NCBI GenBank assembly: GCA_964398655.1
Contig: CAYNNG010000008.1
Coordinates: forward strand, 1-63,452
DNA length: 63,452 nucleotides
Direction of reading: 5' to 3'
Source: SFFI01 sp964398655
GTDB lineage: Bacteria > Bacillota > Clostridia > Saccharofermentanales > DTU023
Shown here piece by piece: positions 37,007 to 46,277 of this stretch. A model generated the notes under the pieces. The model had not been told where the DNA came from, ran no database searches, and was given only the letters and a program-made list of their open reading frames with translations. Within the stretch, counting starts at the first letter, position 1. Each line of letters begins with the position of its first letter. The translations under genes and the position numbers were made by a program.

Positions 37007-38749
37007 CTAGACATCCAAAGCTTTTTCAATTTTATCCGCCACCATCTGCTCCAAAGCTGCCAAATCTTTTTCTGCTATGGCCTTATCGGGGCGGGTGACT
37101 CCCATGTAGATCTTCAACTTGGGTTCCGTGCCAGAGGGTCGGGTAGCAAACCAGTCACTGCCCTCTAATTCATAAAGCAAAACATCGGACTTATCTTGAG
37201 CCAGGTGGTATTCCTGGCCTGACTGGAGGTCCAGTAGCTCAGAACTGGCAAAGTCGGAGATTTTTTCAACCTGGAGCGGGGCGAAAAAGTCCACCTTGCT
37301 AGATCGCACGACTTGCATGGCATGCTTGATACGCTCCTGCCCCTCAATACCCTCACGGACCAGGGAAATGGTCTTTTCCGCGGCATAGCCATGCCGCTGG
37401 TAGATCCTTTGCAGGCGATCGTAGACCGTTTCTCCATCCTCTGCCGCTGCGGCAGCCATTTCAGCTACCAAGAGGGAGGCAGAAACTGCGTCCTTGTCAC
37501 GGACAAATTTACCTACGAGGTAACCGAAACTCTCCTCGTAGCCAAATTGGAAATGTTCTTGGCCTTCATCGTCATGCTCCTGGATCACCGCAGCAATGTT
37601 TTTGAAGCCTGTGAGGGTGCGGTAGAGTTGTACCCCATAGTGTGCGCAAATCGCGTCTGGCAGGCGGGAGGAAACCACAGTAGATACCACAAAGGAATGT
37701 TCGGGCAAAGTGCCTTGCGCTTGTTTGGCACCGAGAATGTAGTCTAAAAGCAGGCAGCCAATTTGGTTGCCGGAGAGTACAACAAAGTCTCCCTCTCTCG
37801 TGCGGCAGGCCAGGCCCAGACGGTCGGCATCCGGATCGGTAGCAATCAGCAGGTCTGCTTTTTTCTCCTCCGCCAGCTGAATTCCCAGTTCCAGCGTTTC
37901 TCTGACTTCAGGGTTGGGATAGGGAGCCGTGGGGAAATCTCCGTTAGGGAGCTCTTGCTCTGGCACTACAGAGACATTTTCGAAGCCCAATTTCGCCAGT
38001 AGACGACGGACCGGTTTATTGCCTGTACCGTGCAGGGGGCTGTAGACAATGGATAAATCCTTATGCTTGGCCACCAATCCTGGATTAATGGCGTGGGCCA
38101 ATGCCACCTCATCATAAGCCTGGTCCAGATCTTGGCCCATGGTTAGCCAGCAGGGACTCTTCTCCAATTCGGCCCGGCTGGGAACGCTGTGATAAAAGTC
38201 GATGGGGTCGGTAATTTTGGCAATTTCCGCCGAAACTTGGTTGGAAACTTCTACGGGCAGCTGGCCGCCATCTTCGCCATAGGCTTTGAAGCCATTGTAG
38301 GCTTTGGGGTTGTGGCTGGCGGTAATCATAATGCCGCCGGCGCAGTTAAAATGCCGAATGGCGAAAGACAAAAAAGGTACAGGCCGGAGTTCATCTGAAA
38401 GCCGGACCTGGATCCCATGGTTAACAAATATGCGGGCAGACAGTTCCGCAAATTCGGGAGAGAAATGGCGAGAGTCATAGGAAATAGCAATCCCACGCTG
38501 CTTGACCTCCTCACCCTTGCTGGCAAGGTAACGGGCAAAGCCCTCAGCGGCCTGGGCTACCGTATAGTAATTCATGCGGCTAGTGCCAAGTCCCAGGATG
38601 CCCCGGAGGCCACCTGTACCAAATTTGAGGTCTTGGTAAAAAGCTTCTTCTCTTTCTTTTGGATTCAAGGCTTGCAGTTCAGCCTTTTCCTCGGCAGATA
38701 ATTGAGGATTACTTAACCATTCCTGATAAATCTTTTGTGCTCTGGTCAT
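37007..38749 (-). CDS. Phosphoglucomutase/phosphomannomutase
   Basis: Alpha-D-phosphohexomutase that interconverts hexose 1- and 6-phosphates; with glgC in the same region it could supply glucose-1-phosphate for glycogen. The 580-aa protein has the active-site phosphoserine loop TASHNPKAYNGFK, the Mg2+ loop DPDADRLG, the sugar-binding GYEESFGYLVG and the C-terminal phosphate-binding RPSGTEPKLK. The length and GYEESFG motif match PgcA-type enzymes rather than GlmM. It opens a unit with dnaE five bases downstream, and a TGCTATAAT promoter lies upstream. Confidence 0.92.
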   Translation of the reverse strand: MTRAQKIYQEWLSNPQLSAEEKAELQALNPKEREEAFYQDLKFGTGGLRGILGLGTSRMNYYTVAQAAEGFARYLASKGEEVKQRGIAISYDSRHFSPEFAELSARIFVNHGIQVRLSDELRPVPFLSFAIRHFNCAGGIMITASHNPKAYNGFKAYGEDGGQLPVEVSNQVSAEIAKITDPIDFYHSVPSRAELEKSPCWLTMGQDLDQAYDEVALAHAINPGLVAKHKDLSIVYSPLHGTGNKPVRRLLAKLGFENVSVVPEQELPNGDFPTAPYPNPEVRETLELGIQLAEEKKADLLIATDPDADRLGLACRTREGDFVVLSGNQIGCLLLDYILGAKQAQGTLPEHSFVVSTVVSSRLPDAICAHYGVQLYRTLTGFKNIAAVIQEHDDEGQEHFQFGYEESFGYLVGKFVRDKDAVSASLLVAEMAAAAAEDGETVYDRLQRIYQRHGYAAEKTISLVREGIEGQERIKHAMQVVRSSKVDFFAPLQVEKISDFASSELLDLQSGQEYHLAQDKSDVLLYELEGSDWFATRPSGTEPKLKIYMGVTRPDKAIAEKDLAALEQMVADKIEKALDV

Positions 38750-38803
38750 ATGGGCCTCCCTATTCCAGCGCCTAGGTCTCGGGCGCAGTTTTCACATGTG
38801 TAA

Positions 38804-38812
38804 ATTATAGCA
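38804..38812 (-). promoter_or_regulatory. Extended -10 promoter upstream of phosphohexomutase
   Basis: Minus strand TGCTATAAT, a perfect extended -10, 55 bases before the start codon. The -35 region is poor, as is common for extended -10 promoters. Confidence 0.6.
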
Positions 38813-38857
38813 TTCTTCCCCTCAGCGTCCCGACTGTTTATGCAGGATAACTGGGAG

Positions 38858-39106
38858 TTAATTATCTAAGGGCTTTTCGCAGTAAGGGCAAACCTTCAGC
38901 TTACGCATAGAGTTGGTGGGCAGCATGCGCCCACAATAGGGGCATTTCCACTTGCGCACCAAAAAGACGATACAGACGGCCATTAAGCCCAGCACCACAC
39001 CGAGGGCAGTCCTCTGCTGGTCAGGCTGCAGAAAAACCGTCAGCAGGGCCAAGAGCGTGGTCAGGCTGATTGCCGTTTGATAAATAATTCTTACTCTCTT
39101 CAACAT
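38858..39106 (-). CDS. Small two-TM protein with C-terminal zinc ribbon
   Basis: An 82-aa protein I do not recognise by name. Two hydrophobic helices (about 9-26 and 34-50) are followed by a cytoplasmic zinc ribbon with CPYCGRMLP and CPYCEKPL (two CxxC pairs 18 residues apart). The architecture suits a small membrane-tethered metal or redox protein. It lies 29 bases downstream of uvrB in the same direction and may share its transcript. No repair role can be inferred. Confidence 0.75.
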   Translation of the reverse strand: MLKRVRIIYQTAISLTTLLALLTVFLQPDQQRTALGVVLGLMAVCIVFLVRKWKCPYCGRMLPTNSMRKLKVCPYCEKPLDN

Positions 39107-39135
39107 AACTTAGCCGTTCCTTCTAGAAGTAAGTT

Positions 39136-41151
39136 TTATGAAGCCTGAGGGCCTAAAAGTCCCTTGAGGTAAATAATTTGATCCCTAAGGATGGCTGCCT
39201 CTTCAAAGTCTAGATTTTCCGCAGCTTGCTGCATTTGGGCTTCTAAATCAGCCACCAGCTTCTTCATCTGCTTGGGTGTCAAGTCACGCGGCAGGCCGTC
39301 CTTTTGCTCGGCCTCGGCCACCAAGGCCTCTTCCTCTTCTTCTAGCTCATAGCGGGTATCCATGATTTCCCGCACTTCTTTGTGTACGGTTTGTGGGATT
39401 ATCCCGTGTTCTTCGTTAAAGGCCTCTTGAATCTGACGGCGGCGCTCCGTTTCCGTAATCGCCTGGTACATGGATTCCGTCACCTCATCTGCATACAGCA
39501 CTACCCGGCCGTGCACATTGCGGGCGGCCCGGCCCATGATCTGGATGAGCGAGGTAGTCGACCGCAGGAAGCCTTCTTTATCAGCATCCAAGATGGCGAT
39601 GAGCGAGACTTCCGGCAGGTCCAAACCTTCACGCAGGAGGTTAATGCCAACTAAGACATCAAACTTGTTTTGACGCAGGTCACGCAGAATCTCCAGACGT
39701 TCAACGGTTTTAATTTCTGAGTGCAGGTAGCGTACCCGGTAGCCCTCAGCCGCTAAATAGTCTGTGAGGTCTTCCGCCATGCGCTTAGTAAGGGTAAGAA
39801 TTAAGCTCTTCTCCCCTTTCGCGTTATTTTGATCAAGTTCCGCTGTGAGATCATCAATCTGGGTAGCCACCGGGCGGACATAGACCAAGGGATCCAAGAG
39901 TCCCGTAGGCCGGATAATCTGTTCTGCGACCTGCTTGGCATGTTCAGCCTCATATTTGGAGGGCGTAGCAGAAACAAAGATGGTCTGGCCCATCCGCGCC
40001 TCAAATTCCGGGAATTTCAAAGGCCGGTTGTCAAAAGCGGAAGGGAGACGGAAACCATAGTCCACCAGGGATACCTTACGCGAATGGTCCCCGTTGTACA
40101 TGGCCCCTACCTGGGGAATAGTTACGTGAGATTCATCAATGAAGAGCAGGTAATCGTCGGGGAAAAAGTCCAGCAGTGTGTAGGGCGGCTCACCAGGAGC
40201 TCGGCCATCCATGTGGCGGGAGTAGTTTTCAATGCCCTTACAAAAGCCGGTTTCCAACAGAATTTCCAAATCGTAACGAGTCCGCTGCTCCAGCCGATAG
40301 GCCTCCATGAGCTTGCCCTGGTCTCTGAGTTCGGCCAGGCGCTGGTCGAGTTCATGTTCAATCGAGACTACAGCCTTCTTAAGTTTTTCCTGGGTCGTGG
40401 CATAGTGGGAGGCGGGATAAATCTGTACATAGGTACAGCCTCGCAGGGGCTTCATGGTTACGGCGTCCAGCTCGGAGATTTTCTCGATTTCATCACCAAA
40501 AAAAGACACCCGGGTAATCAGGTTCTCCGAAGATGCGGGGAAAATATCCAGGGTATCCCCCCGAGGCCGGAAGGTCCCGCGGTGCAGGTCCAGGTCATTG
40601 CGCTGGTATTGAATGGCGACTAATTCCTCAATAACTTCTTCACGGGACTTTTGCTGACCGGGTCTCAGGTGTACCATAAGGTGCTTATAGTCCTCCGGGT
40701 TACCTATGCCGTAGATGCAGGATACGGAAGCGACCACAATTACATCCCTGCGTTCCATTAAGGAATTGGTCGCCGCGTGACGGAGGCGGTCTATTTCGTC
40801 ATTAATAGCCGAGTCCTTTTCAATGTAAGTGTCCGTAGAAGCGATGTAGGCTTCTGGTTGGTAATAGTCATAGTAGGACACAAAGTACTCCACCGCATTG
40901 TCCGGGAAAAGGGCCTTGAATTCCTGCCAGAGCTGGCCGGCCAGGGTTTTGTTGTGGGCCAAAACCAGCGCGGGCCGCTGGGTTTTCTGGATGACCTGGG
41001 CCATGGTAAAGGTTTTGCCCGACCCTGTAACGCCCAAGAGGGTTTGCGCCGGCATGCCCTGGTCTAGGCCCTTTACGAGTTTAGCGATAGCTTGAGGCTG
41101 GTCACCTGCCGGCTGGTAGGAGGAGGAGATGTGAAACTTTTGATCGTACAT
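39136..41151 (-). CDS. uvrB: Excinuclease ABC subunit B
   Basis: DNA damage-verification helicase of nucleotide excision repair, partner of UvrA and UvrC. The 671-aa protein has Walker A GVTGSGKTFTMA (about 40-51), the beta-hairpin region YYDYYQPEAYI, helicase motif DESHVTIPQ, the C-terminal helicase lobe with GINLLREGLDLPEVSL and QIMGRAARN, and a UVR domain at the end (NLDFEEAAILRDQI). It lies 14 bases after a uracil-DNA glycosylase gene, a sensible DNA-repair pairing. uvrA and uvrC are not in the window. Confidence 0.97.
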   Translation of the reverse strand: MYDQKFHISSSYQPAGDQPQAIAKLVKGLDQGMPAQTLLGVTGSGKTFTMAQVIQKTQRPALVLAHNKTLAGQLWQEFKALFPDNAVEYFVSYYDYYQPEAYIASTDTYIEKDSAINDEIDRLRHAATNSLMERRDVIVVASVSCIYGIGNPEDYKHLMVHLRPGQQKSREEVIEELVAIQYQRNDLDLHRGTFRPRGDTLDIFPASSENLITRVSFFGDEIEKISELDAVTMKPLRGCTYVQIYPASHYATTQEKLKKAVVSIEHELDQRLAELRDQGKLMEAYRLEQRTRYDLEILLETGFCKGIENYSRHMDGRAPGEPPYTLLDFFPDDYLLFIDESHVTIPQVGAMYNGDHSRKVSLVDYGFRLPSAFDNRPLKFPEFEARMGQTIFVSATPSKYEAEHAKQVAEQIIRPTGLLDPLVYVRPVATQIDDLTAELDQNNAKGEKSLILTLTKRMAEDLTDYLAAEGYRVRYLHSEIKTVERLEILRDLRQNKFDVLVGINLLREGLDLPEVSLIAILDADKEGFLRSTTSLIQIMGRAARNVHGRVVLYADEVTESMYQAITETERRRQIQEAFNEEHGIIPQTVHKEVREIMDTRYELEEEEEALVAEAEQKDGLPRDLTPKQMKKLVADLEAQMQQAAENLDFEEAAILRDQIIYLKGLLGPQAS

Positions 41152-41165
41152 ATAAAGCTGCCGTT

Positions 41166-41786
41166 TTATCCTTGCAAAGAGCCCTCGCTAAGGGGTTGGC
41201 TGAGTGGGTCTTTCAGGCCCAGCTCTTCCAGCTTAGACCGGACCGCCATAAGGTCAGTCCACAGCTCCTCACGTTTGGACATGTTGCGCAGGATGTAAGC
41301 CGGGTGGAAGGTAGGCATGATAAAGTAAGACTTCTGTTCAATCCATTGGCCCCTCACGCGTGAGATGGCTTCCTTGCCACCCGTAAAATACTTATAGGCT
41401 GTGGAGCCGCACAATAAAATTACTCGGGGCTTGACTAGGGCAAATTGGGAGTTCAGGAGACGACGGCAAGCCTTGGCTTCTTCCTCCGTCGGAACCCGAT
41501 TTTCAGGCGGCCGACATTTAACAATATTGCAGATATGAAAGTCGGCCTCCGTAAACTCCAAAGCCAGGAGGGCGTCGTCCAATAAGCGGCCCGACCGGCC
41601 TACAAAGGGTCGGCCCTGCCGGTCCTCCTCCCTCCCCGGTCCCTCACCAATGATCATAAGGGGCGCGTTGAGACTGCCTCGGTAGACAACCACTTGGTCA
41701 CGAGACTTATAGAGGTCACAATTTTTGCAGGAATTACAAGCTTGCAAAAAGCCCTGCCAGGCTGTAGGTAAATCTTGAAATGACAT
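41166..41786 (-). CDS. Family 4/5-type iron-sulfur uracil-DNA glycosylase
   Basis: Removes uracil from DNA. The 206-aa protein has the N-terminal Cys pair of the [4Fe-4S] site in CNSCKNC, the uracil-binding motif GEGPGREEDRQGRPFVG, NIVKCRPPENRVP with a further Cys and the conserved Asn-Arg, and the C-terminal motif PTFHPAYILRN with the catalytic-loop His. The length fits family 4. An AAGGAAGG site precedes the ATG. It is transcribed ahead of uvrB. Confidence 0.92.
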   Translation of the reverse strand: MSFQDLPTAWQGFLQACNSCKNCDLYKSRDQVVVYRGSLNAPLMIIGEGPGREEDRQGRPFVGRSGRLLDDALLALEFTEADFHICNIVKCRPPENRVPTEEEAKACRRLLNSQFALVKPRVILLCGSTAYKYFTGGKEAISRVRGQWIEQKSYFIMPTFHPAYILRNMSKREELWTDLMAVRSKLEELGLKDPLSQPLSEGSLQG

Positions 41787-41806
41787 GGTCCCATCCTTCC
41801 TTAACT

Positions 41807-41835
41807 TTTATAGTCTAGCATAAGCCAGTTGTCCC
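41807..41835 (-). promoter_or_regulatory. Possible promoter of the udg-uvrB unit
   Basis: Minus strand: -35 GGGACA (41835-41830), 17-bp spacer, -10 TATAAA (41812-41807), 20 bases before the glycosylase start. No LexA-type box was recognised. Confidence 0.45.
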
Positions 41836-41943
41836 CAAGACAGTTAAGCGCAACTTTCGCTAGGCCACAGGCAGGTTAAAAACCGACAGCGCCTGCGTTA
41901 AGGGTAAAGGGATTACATAATGCTATGTTTCTTGGGCAGGGCC

Positions 41944-43688
41944 TTAAATGTTCATGGTCACGATGAAGCTAGACCCTTTGCCAGGCTCGGATTCAACCGT
42001 AGCCTCTCCACCGTATAGCTGGGCGATATGCTTGACAATGGACAGACCCAGGCCCGTACCACCTAGGCTGCGCGACCGTCCGGTGTCTACCCGGTAGAAG
42101 CGCTCAAATATCCGCTTTTGGGCCTCCGGGGCAATACCCGGACCGTTGTCCTTCACCACAATCTGTACTCTTTGCGGATTGAGACGGTAGGCTGTAACGG
42201 AAACTTTACCGCCTTCTTTGTTATATTTGATCGCATTGTCAATAAGGTTAATGAGAATTTGCTTGATCCGGTCAGCTTCTGCTTCCACAGGCAGGCATTC
42301 CGGTAGACTGTCTTCCGTATAGACACAGACTTTTTTATCTGAAGCCTGGTCATCTAGGAGCACAATCACTTCATCAATCAGCTCACTCAAGTCAAAGCGA
42401 GAAATATTTTTTATCTTACCCTGCTCGGCTTCCGACAGGGAGAGGATATCATTAATGAGGTGCTCCAAGCGCTCCGCCTCAACATCAATAATGTCATAAA
42501 AGCGCTGGGCCTGTTCCGGACTTACCTTGGGATTATCCCGCAGGGTTTCCACAAAGCCCCGGATTGAGGTGAGGGGGTTTTAAGTTCATGCGTGACATTG
42601 GCCACAAAATCTCGGCGGAAGGCCGCGCTCTCTTCTTCTACAGTCAGGTCATGCAGGGCTACAACAACCCCATAGGCCGATCCTTCGACAAATATCGGAG
42701 AGATCAGGGTTTTATAACGCACATCACCCTTAATCGTGGTCAGGCTGAGGATGGTATCTAGATCCTCTCCGGTCGACATTGACTGGTCAATCAGGCCGTC
42801 CAATTCCTCCGAGTGAGTTAGGAGAATCTGAGGGTATGACTTATCTTCCGGGTCCAAATTACGGCCAAACACATACATGGCCTGGCTGTTGCTGTACAAA
42901 AGATTCTTTTCCTTATCCACCAAGAGGAGGGGATCAATAATGGTATTAAAGATTGTAGAAAGTCTGGCCATGCGCCGGATGCCATATTCATGTCGCTCCT
43001 CCAGAAGTTTGCCGGCCTGGTTAAACTCTACGCTTAAGGCTTGCACTTCGTTGAAAGATGCGCCGGCAATCTCAGATACTTGGACCGCATAATTCCCTTG
43101 ACCTAAGTCTGCCATAGCTTCGCGCAGTCCTTCCAAACTAGAAATATAGCGCTGTGTTTTCTTAGCTACCAAGAGGTTGCAGAGAATCAAGCTAAGCAGG
43201 GTAAAAAAGCAAGCAAAGAGCAAAAAAGGCCAGAATTCCTGCCAAGGAAAGGAGGGTTCCACCCCTAGGCGAATAGCTGAAGACTGACTGGGCACCTGCA
43301 GGGTGTAATAAAGTTTGCTGTTGTGACTTTGCTCAAAGCGACGGACAAAAAAGCGGTCCTCCCCTTCAAAGACCCTACGGAACTCTTCTCGACTTTTATC
43401 CTTGAAGGCATTGGCTTGGTCTGGTAAACACAGGACAACCGTGCCGTCCTTGCGCAATACGGTGAGGTCTAGATTAGGCAAGCTAGAAGACTCATACAGG
43501 GAGGTGCTAAGCTCATTTATCTCTAGGCCTAATTCCCAGCCTCGCGCTAGATAATCGCCGGCTTCCGCCAGCTGAGCCTTAAGTTGCGCTTGTTCCTGTC
43601 GATCAAAATGAAAGGCCGCCACTGCTAAGAATAGGATAAGGCTGCCAAGCAAAATAACGATAAGACCGCGAGTCAGGTCTTTCTTCAT
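41944..43688 (-). pseudogene. phoR: PhoR-like sensor histidine kinase, frameshifted
   Basis: Membrane sensor kinase of the phosphate response, split by one frameshift. The N-terminal frame (start 43688, AAGGAGG) gives TM1, an extracytoplasmic domain, TM2 (about 155-175), a HAMP-like region, a PAS domain and the phosphoacceptor motif VTHELKTP. It then leaves frame in a run of five G on the plus strand (42573-42577). One extra base would restore the family sequence LTSIRGFVETLRDNP. The second frame carries the rest of HisKA, the N box NLIDNAIKYN, DNGPGIAPE and GGTGLGLSIVKH, all intact. A short homopolymer is a common place for sequencing error, so the gene may be intact in the cell. No phoP lies beside it. 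Confidence 0.85.
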
Positions 43689-43917
43689 ACACCCTCCTTA
43701 ATGAGTAGGAAAGCAAAAGTACACAGGCCTTGTTGATCTGAATCGTGGCCTGGTCAATAATGTCGTCCTTGGCGATAACTTGGTCACAGAGGTCTTGGTC
43801 ATAGTTAACCAAGGCCTGGTTGGCACTGCCCAGGGCAGTTTCTACGAGTGATCCTAAGCGGATCATATCGTTATGGAGTGTCTCCATCTCTTTAGTAAAT
43901 TCAACGCGCATACTCAT
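43603..43917 (-). pseudogene. phoU: PhoU, truncated after the first helices
   Basis: The first 65 or so residues match PhoU: VEFTKEMETLHNDMIRLG, LVETAL, DQVIAKDDIIDQATIQI and a Cys-Leu-Leu stretch. The normal continuation (about 150 residues, starting QQPVAxDLR) is missing. The frame instead runs through the phoR ribosome-binding site into phoR in another frame, giving a meaningless tail. PhoU normally damps phosphate signalling through PhoR and PstB. Since phoP is also missing between phoU and phoR, a single deletion from inside phoU to just before phoR would explain both. Confidence 0.8.
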
Positions 43918-44015
43918 CGCTATGGCCTCCGCATAATTGCATATTTAAGAGTTTGTAAAATTGCTACTTGAGTTTAATTAATTATTAACATTATTAGGCA
44001 AATGCCAGGTAAGAA

Positions 44016-44492
44016 TCAACCGAATTTGCCCGAGATATAAGCTTCTGTGCGTGGATCCTGGGGCAAGTGGAAGATTTGGTCTGTATCTCCCGCCTCAATT
44101 ATTTCACCCAGGAGGAAGAAGGCCGTCCGGTCACTCACGCGGGCTGCTTGTGCCATAGAGTGGGTAACAATAATAATCGTAAACTCACCCTTGAGCTCCA
44201 TGATCAGGTCTTCAATCCTTGACGTGGCCAAGGGGTCCAGGGCTGAGGTCGGTTCGTCCATCAAGATAATCTCCGGTTCCAGAGCAATGGCCCGGGCAAT
44301 GCATAGGCGCTGCTGCTGGCCGCCCGAGAGGCTGGTGTCCGAACGGTGAAGGATGTCTTTAACTTCATCCCAGAGAGCAGCTTCTCTTAGCGATATCTCC
44401 ACTCGTTCCTGGATCAGCTGCTTGTCTTTTACGCCCTGGCAGCGCAAACCGTAGTCTTGTTCTGTAATCGTTTTTACTTGTGTATCACTCAT
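44016..44492 (-). pseudogene. pstB: PstB phosphate ABC ATPase with internal deletion
   Basis: ATPase of the PstSCAB phosphate importer. Only 158 aa remain of the usual 250. The first 13 residues look like a native start and are followed directly by YGLRCQGVKDK, which in complete PstB lies near residue 105. About 90 residues are missing in frame, including Walker A (GPSGCGKST) and the Q-loop. The rest is intact: ALWDEVKD, signature LSGGQQQRLCIARA, Walker B IILMDEP and the switch His in VTHSM. Without a P-loop the product cannot bind ATP normally. YG occurs at both presumed deletion ends, as expected for loss between short repeats or for an assembly collapse. Confidence 0.85.
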
Positions 44493-44556
44493 CTTGTACT
44501 CCCTCGCAGAGTGGGGACTCTCTCGTCCCCTATTTATCTTTGATTAATTATGGAAT

Positions 44557-45849
44557 CTAAGCTTCCTGGCCTGCAGTTTCGGCCTTGCTGCTCTTAGCTT
44601 TTTTCTTGTCCGCATCTAAACCCAGCTGCTTACGGTTTAACCGGCTAAGGATAAAGCGGGTCAGGAAGTTGAGGATCAAGACCACCACCAAGATTACGAT
44701 AGAAATAGCCGTAGCCTGCGCAAAGTCTGGCTGCTCCCCGGACATGACCTTCCAAACGTGTAAGGCTAGCGTGGTAGCGCCTCGGCTGAATACAGGCTGG
44801 TCAGAAATAGCTACCCCCATGGTATAGATCAGGGCTGCAGACTCACCAATGACCCGGCTGATGGACAGAAGGCAGGCCGTCACAATACCAGGCATGGCCT
44901 GGGGCAAGACTACCTTAAAGATAGTTTGCGTAAGGCTGGCCCCCAAAGACAAGGAACCCATCCGCATGGAAACTGGTACGGTCTTCAGGGCTTCCTCAGT
45001 CTGCCGGATAACTAAGGGTAAAAGTACCACAGACATGGTTAGACCGCCTAAGACGATAGACTGTCCTTGAATGCCGAAGGCCGCGGTGATGGGGTAAAGC
45101 ATGGTCATACCCATCAAGCCGAAGATAATCGAAGGTATACCGGCCAGCATATCAATGCCGGTGCGGATCATGTCTGTAAAGCGGTTCTTGGCCGCTACCT
45201 CGTTCAGCCAAATGGCTGCGCAGATACCGATAGGCAGCACTACCACTAGGGTAATCGCGATCAGCATCACGGAAGTGATCATGGAACCACGGATACCGCC
45301 ACCCTTGGTTTGACCAAAGTATTCATAGAAGGCCACGGCTCTCTGGTCGAGTTCGGCTACAGACTTTTGTGCGTTCTTCTGCACCTGGGGCCCAACTTGG
45401 CCCTTGTTGCCTTCTGCATCCAGGTAGGTTAATTTTTTCAAAACCATGCCGGGGAACGGCTGCATCAGCTGGCCCTCTTGGCCAGCGGTAATGGATTCAG
45501 CGTGCATTAAAGGTGAATCAGGATCTATGGCATAGACGGTCACAACTTTAGATTTGTTTTTGTCCAAGCCATCCTGCAGGGCGAGGCCAAACTTGCGTGA
45601 GTAGTAGGTACCCGTAGGCAGGCTGATGGGCGCGTGAAAATTCCCCACCTTAGCCAGCTCAGGATCTTCCACCCGGGCAATCACGTTTTTAGAGTTATAG
45701 TCACCTTTAATCATGTCCCAAGAGAGGTCTTCAAAACCCGTCCGAAAAATGAATACCAGGATGGCTACGAGGACAAATACAGAGATCAGCGAGAAAAACC
45801 AAGAAAAAGCTAAAACTAGGCGGTCTTTAATCAAACGTGACTTACTCAT
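44557..45849 (-). CDS. pstA: Phosphate ABC transporter permease PstA
   Basis: Inner-membrane permease of the Pst system. The 430-aa protein is longer than usual (about 280-300 aa). After TM1 (about 13-35) comes an extra extracytoplasmic insert of about 150 residues, followed by the standard permease core with GIRGSMITSVMLIAI, the EAA-type loop (LSLGASLTQTIFKVVLPQAMPGI) and RVIGESAALIYTMG. The C-terminus is Lys/Ala-rich. Its ATG overlaps the pstC stop codon. The insert is found in some Clostridia and is of unknown role. Confidence 0.9.
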   Translation of the reverse strand: MSKSRLIKDRLVLAFSWFFSLISVFVLVAILVFIFRTGFEDLSWDMIKGDYNSKNVIARVEDPELAKVGNFHAPISLPTGTYYSRKFGLALQDGLDKNKSKVVTVYAIDPDSPLMHAESITAGQEGQLMQPFPGMVLKKLTYLDAEGNKGQVGPQVQKNAQKSVAELDQRAVAFYEYFGQTKGGGIRGSMITSVMLIAITLVVVLPIGICAAIWLNEVAAKNRFTDMIRTGIDMLAGIPSIIFGLMGMTMLYPITAAFGIQGQSIVLGGLTMSVVLLPLVIRQTEEALKTVPVSMRMGSLSLGASLTQTIFKVVLPQAMPGIVTACLLSISRVIGESAALIYTMGVAISDQPVFSRGATTLALHVWKVMSGEQPDFAQATAISIVILVVVLILNFLTRFILSRLNRKQLGLDADKKKAKSSKAETAGQEA

Positions 45850-46044
45850 CTTTCATGCCCCCTGCAAATTTCCGTTTGAGGAAGTAAATTCCCGCATTGG
45901 TAATTAAGATCAAGATAATCAGCACAATACCAACGGAGAAACGGATGTCATAGTCCAGGCCTGAGGTTTCATGGAAGCCTGACAGCATGGTAGAGGTCAG
46001 AGTACGTGTGGAATCGAAGGGGTTGATGCTGGGGCCGATAAAGG
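45842..46044 (-). CDS. pstC: Phosphate permease PstC, C-terminal fragment at gap
   Basis: The last 66 or so codons before the N run encode an extracytoplasmic stretch, then FSVGIVLIILILITNAGIYF and a short basic tail, which match the last membrane helix of PstC. The stop overlaps the pstA start (ATGAGTAA). The rest of the gene, and possibly pstS, falls in the gap. Confidence 0.75.
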
Positions 46045-46144
46045 NNNNNNNNNNNNNNNNNNNNNNNNNNNNNNNNNNNNNNNNNNNNNNNNNNNNNNNN
46101 NNNNNNNNNNNNNNNNNNNNNNNNNNNNNNNNNNNNNNNNNNNN
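46045..46144. other. Assembly gap (100 N) inside the pst locus
   Basis: A placeholder run of exactly 100 N. The true size is unknown; it must hold most of pstC. Confidence 0.95.
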
Positions 46145-46188
46145 CCCAAGGGCCGACTGCCGCCCCTTTTATCTGGGGATTTGTCCAT
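46145..46188 (-). CDS. Possible N-terminal fragment of the first pst gene
   Basis: An ATG at 46188 starts a short basic, hydrophilic stretch (MDKSPDKRGGSRPL) that enters the gap. It could be the cytoplasmic N-terminus of PstC, since it lacks the signal peptide expected of PstS. The Shine-Dalgarno site is weak (GTAGAG). Confidence 0.35.
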
Positions 46189-46216
46189 GAAGACGCTCTA
46201 CTTTCTCTTTTTCAGC

Positions 46217-46249
46217 ATTTAGCCAAGGACGTCCTGTCCTTGGCTAAAT
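46217..46249. repeat. Perfect 14-bp hairpin in the pst leader
   Basis: ATTTAGCCAAGGAC / GTCCTTGGCTAAAT with loop GTCCT and no mismatch. There is no T-run on either strand, so it is not an ordinary terminator. It lies 29 bases before the candidate start codon and after the Pho-box-like element. Confidence 0.75.
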
Positions 46250-46277
46250 CCAGAATAGTAAAGGTCTTTTAGGCTTG

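Noticed and set aside
45997..46188. A continuous frame across the 46045 gap
   Set aside because: The frame only appears open because N codons are read through. The two ends are treated separately here.
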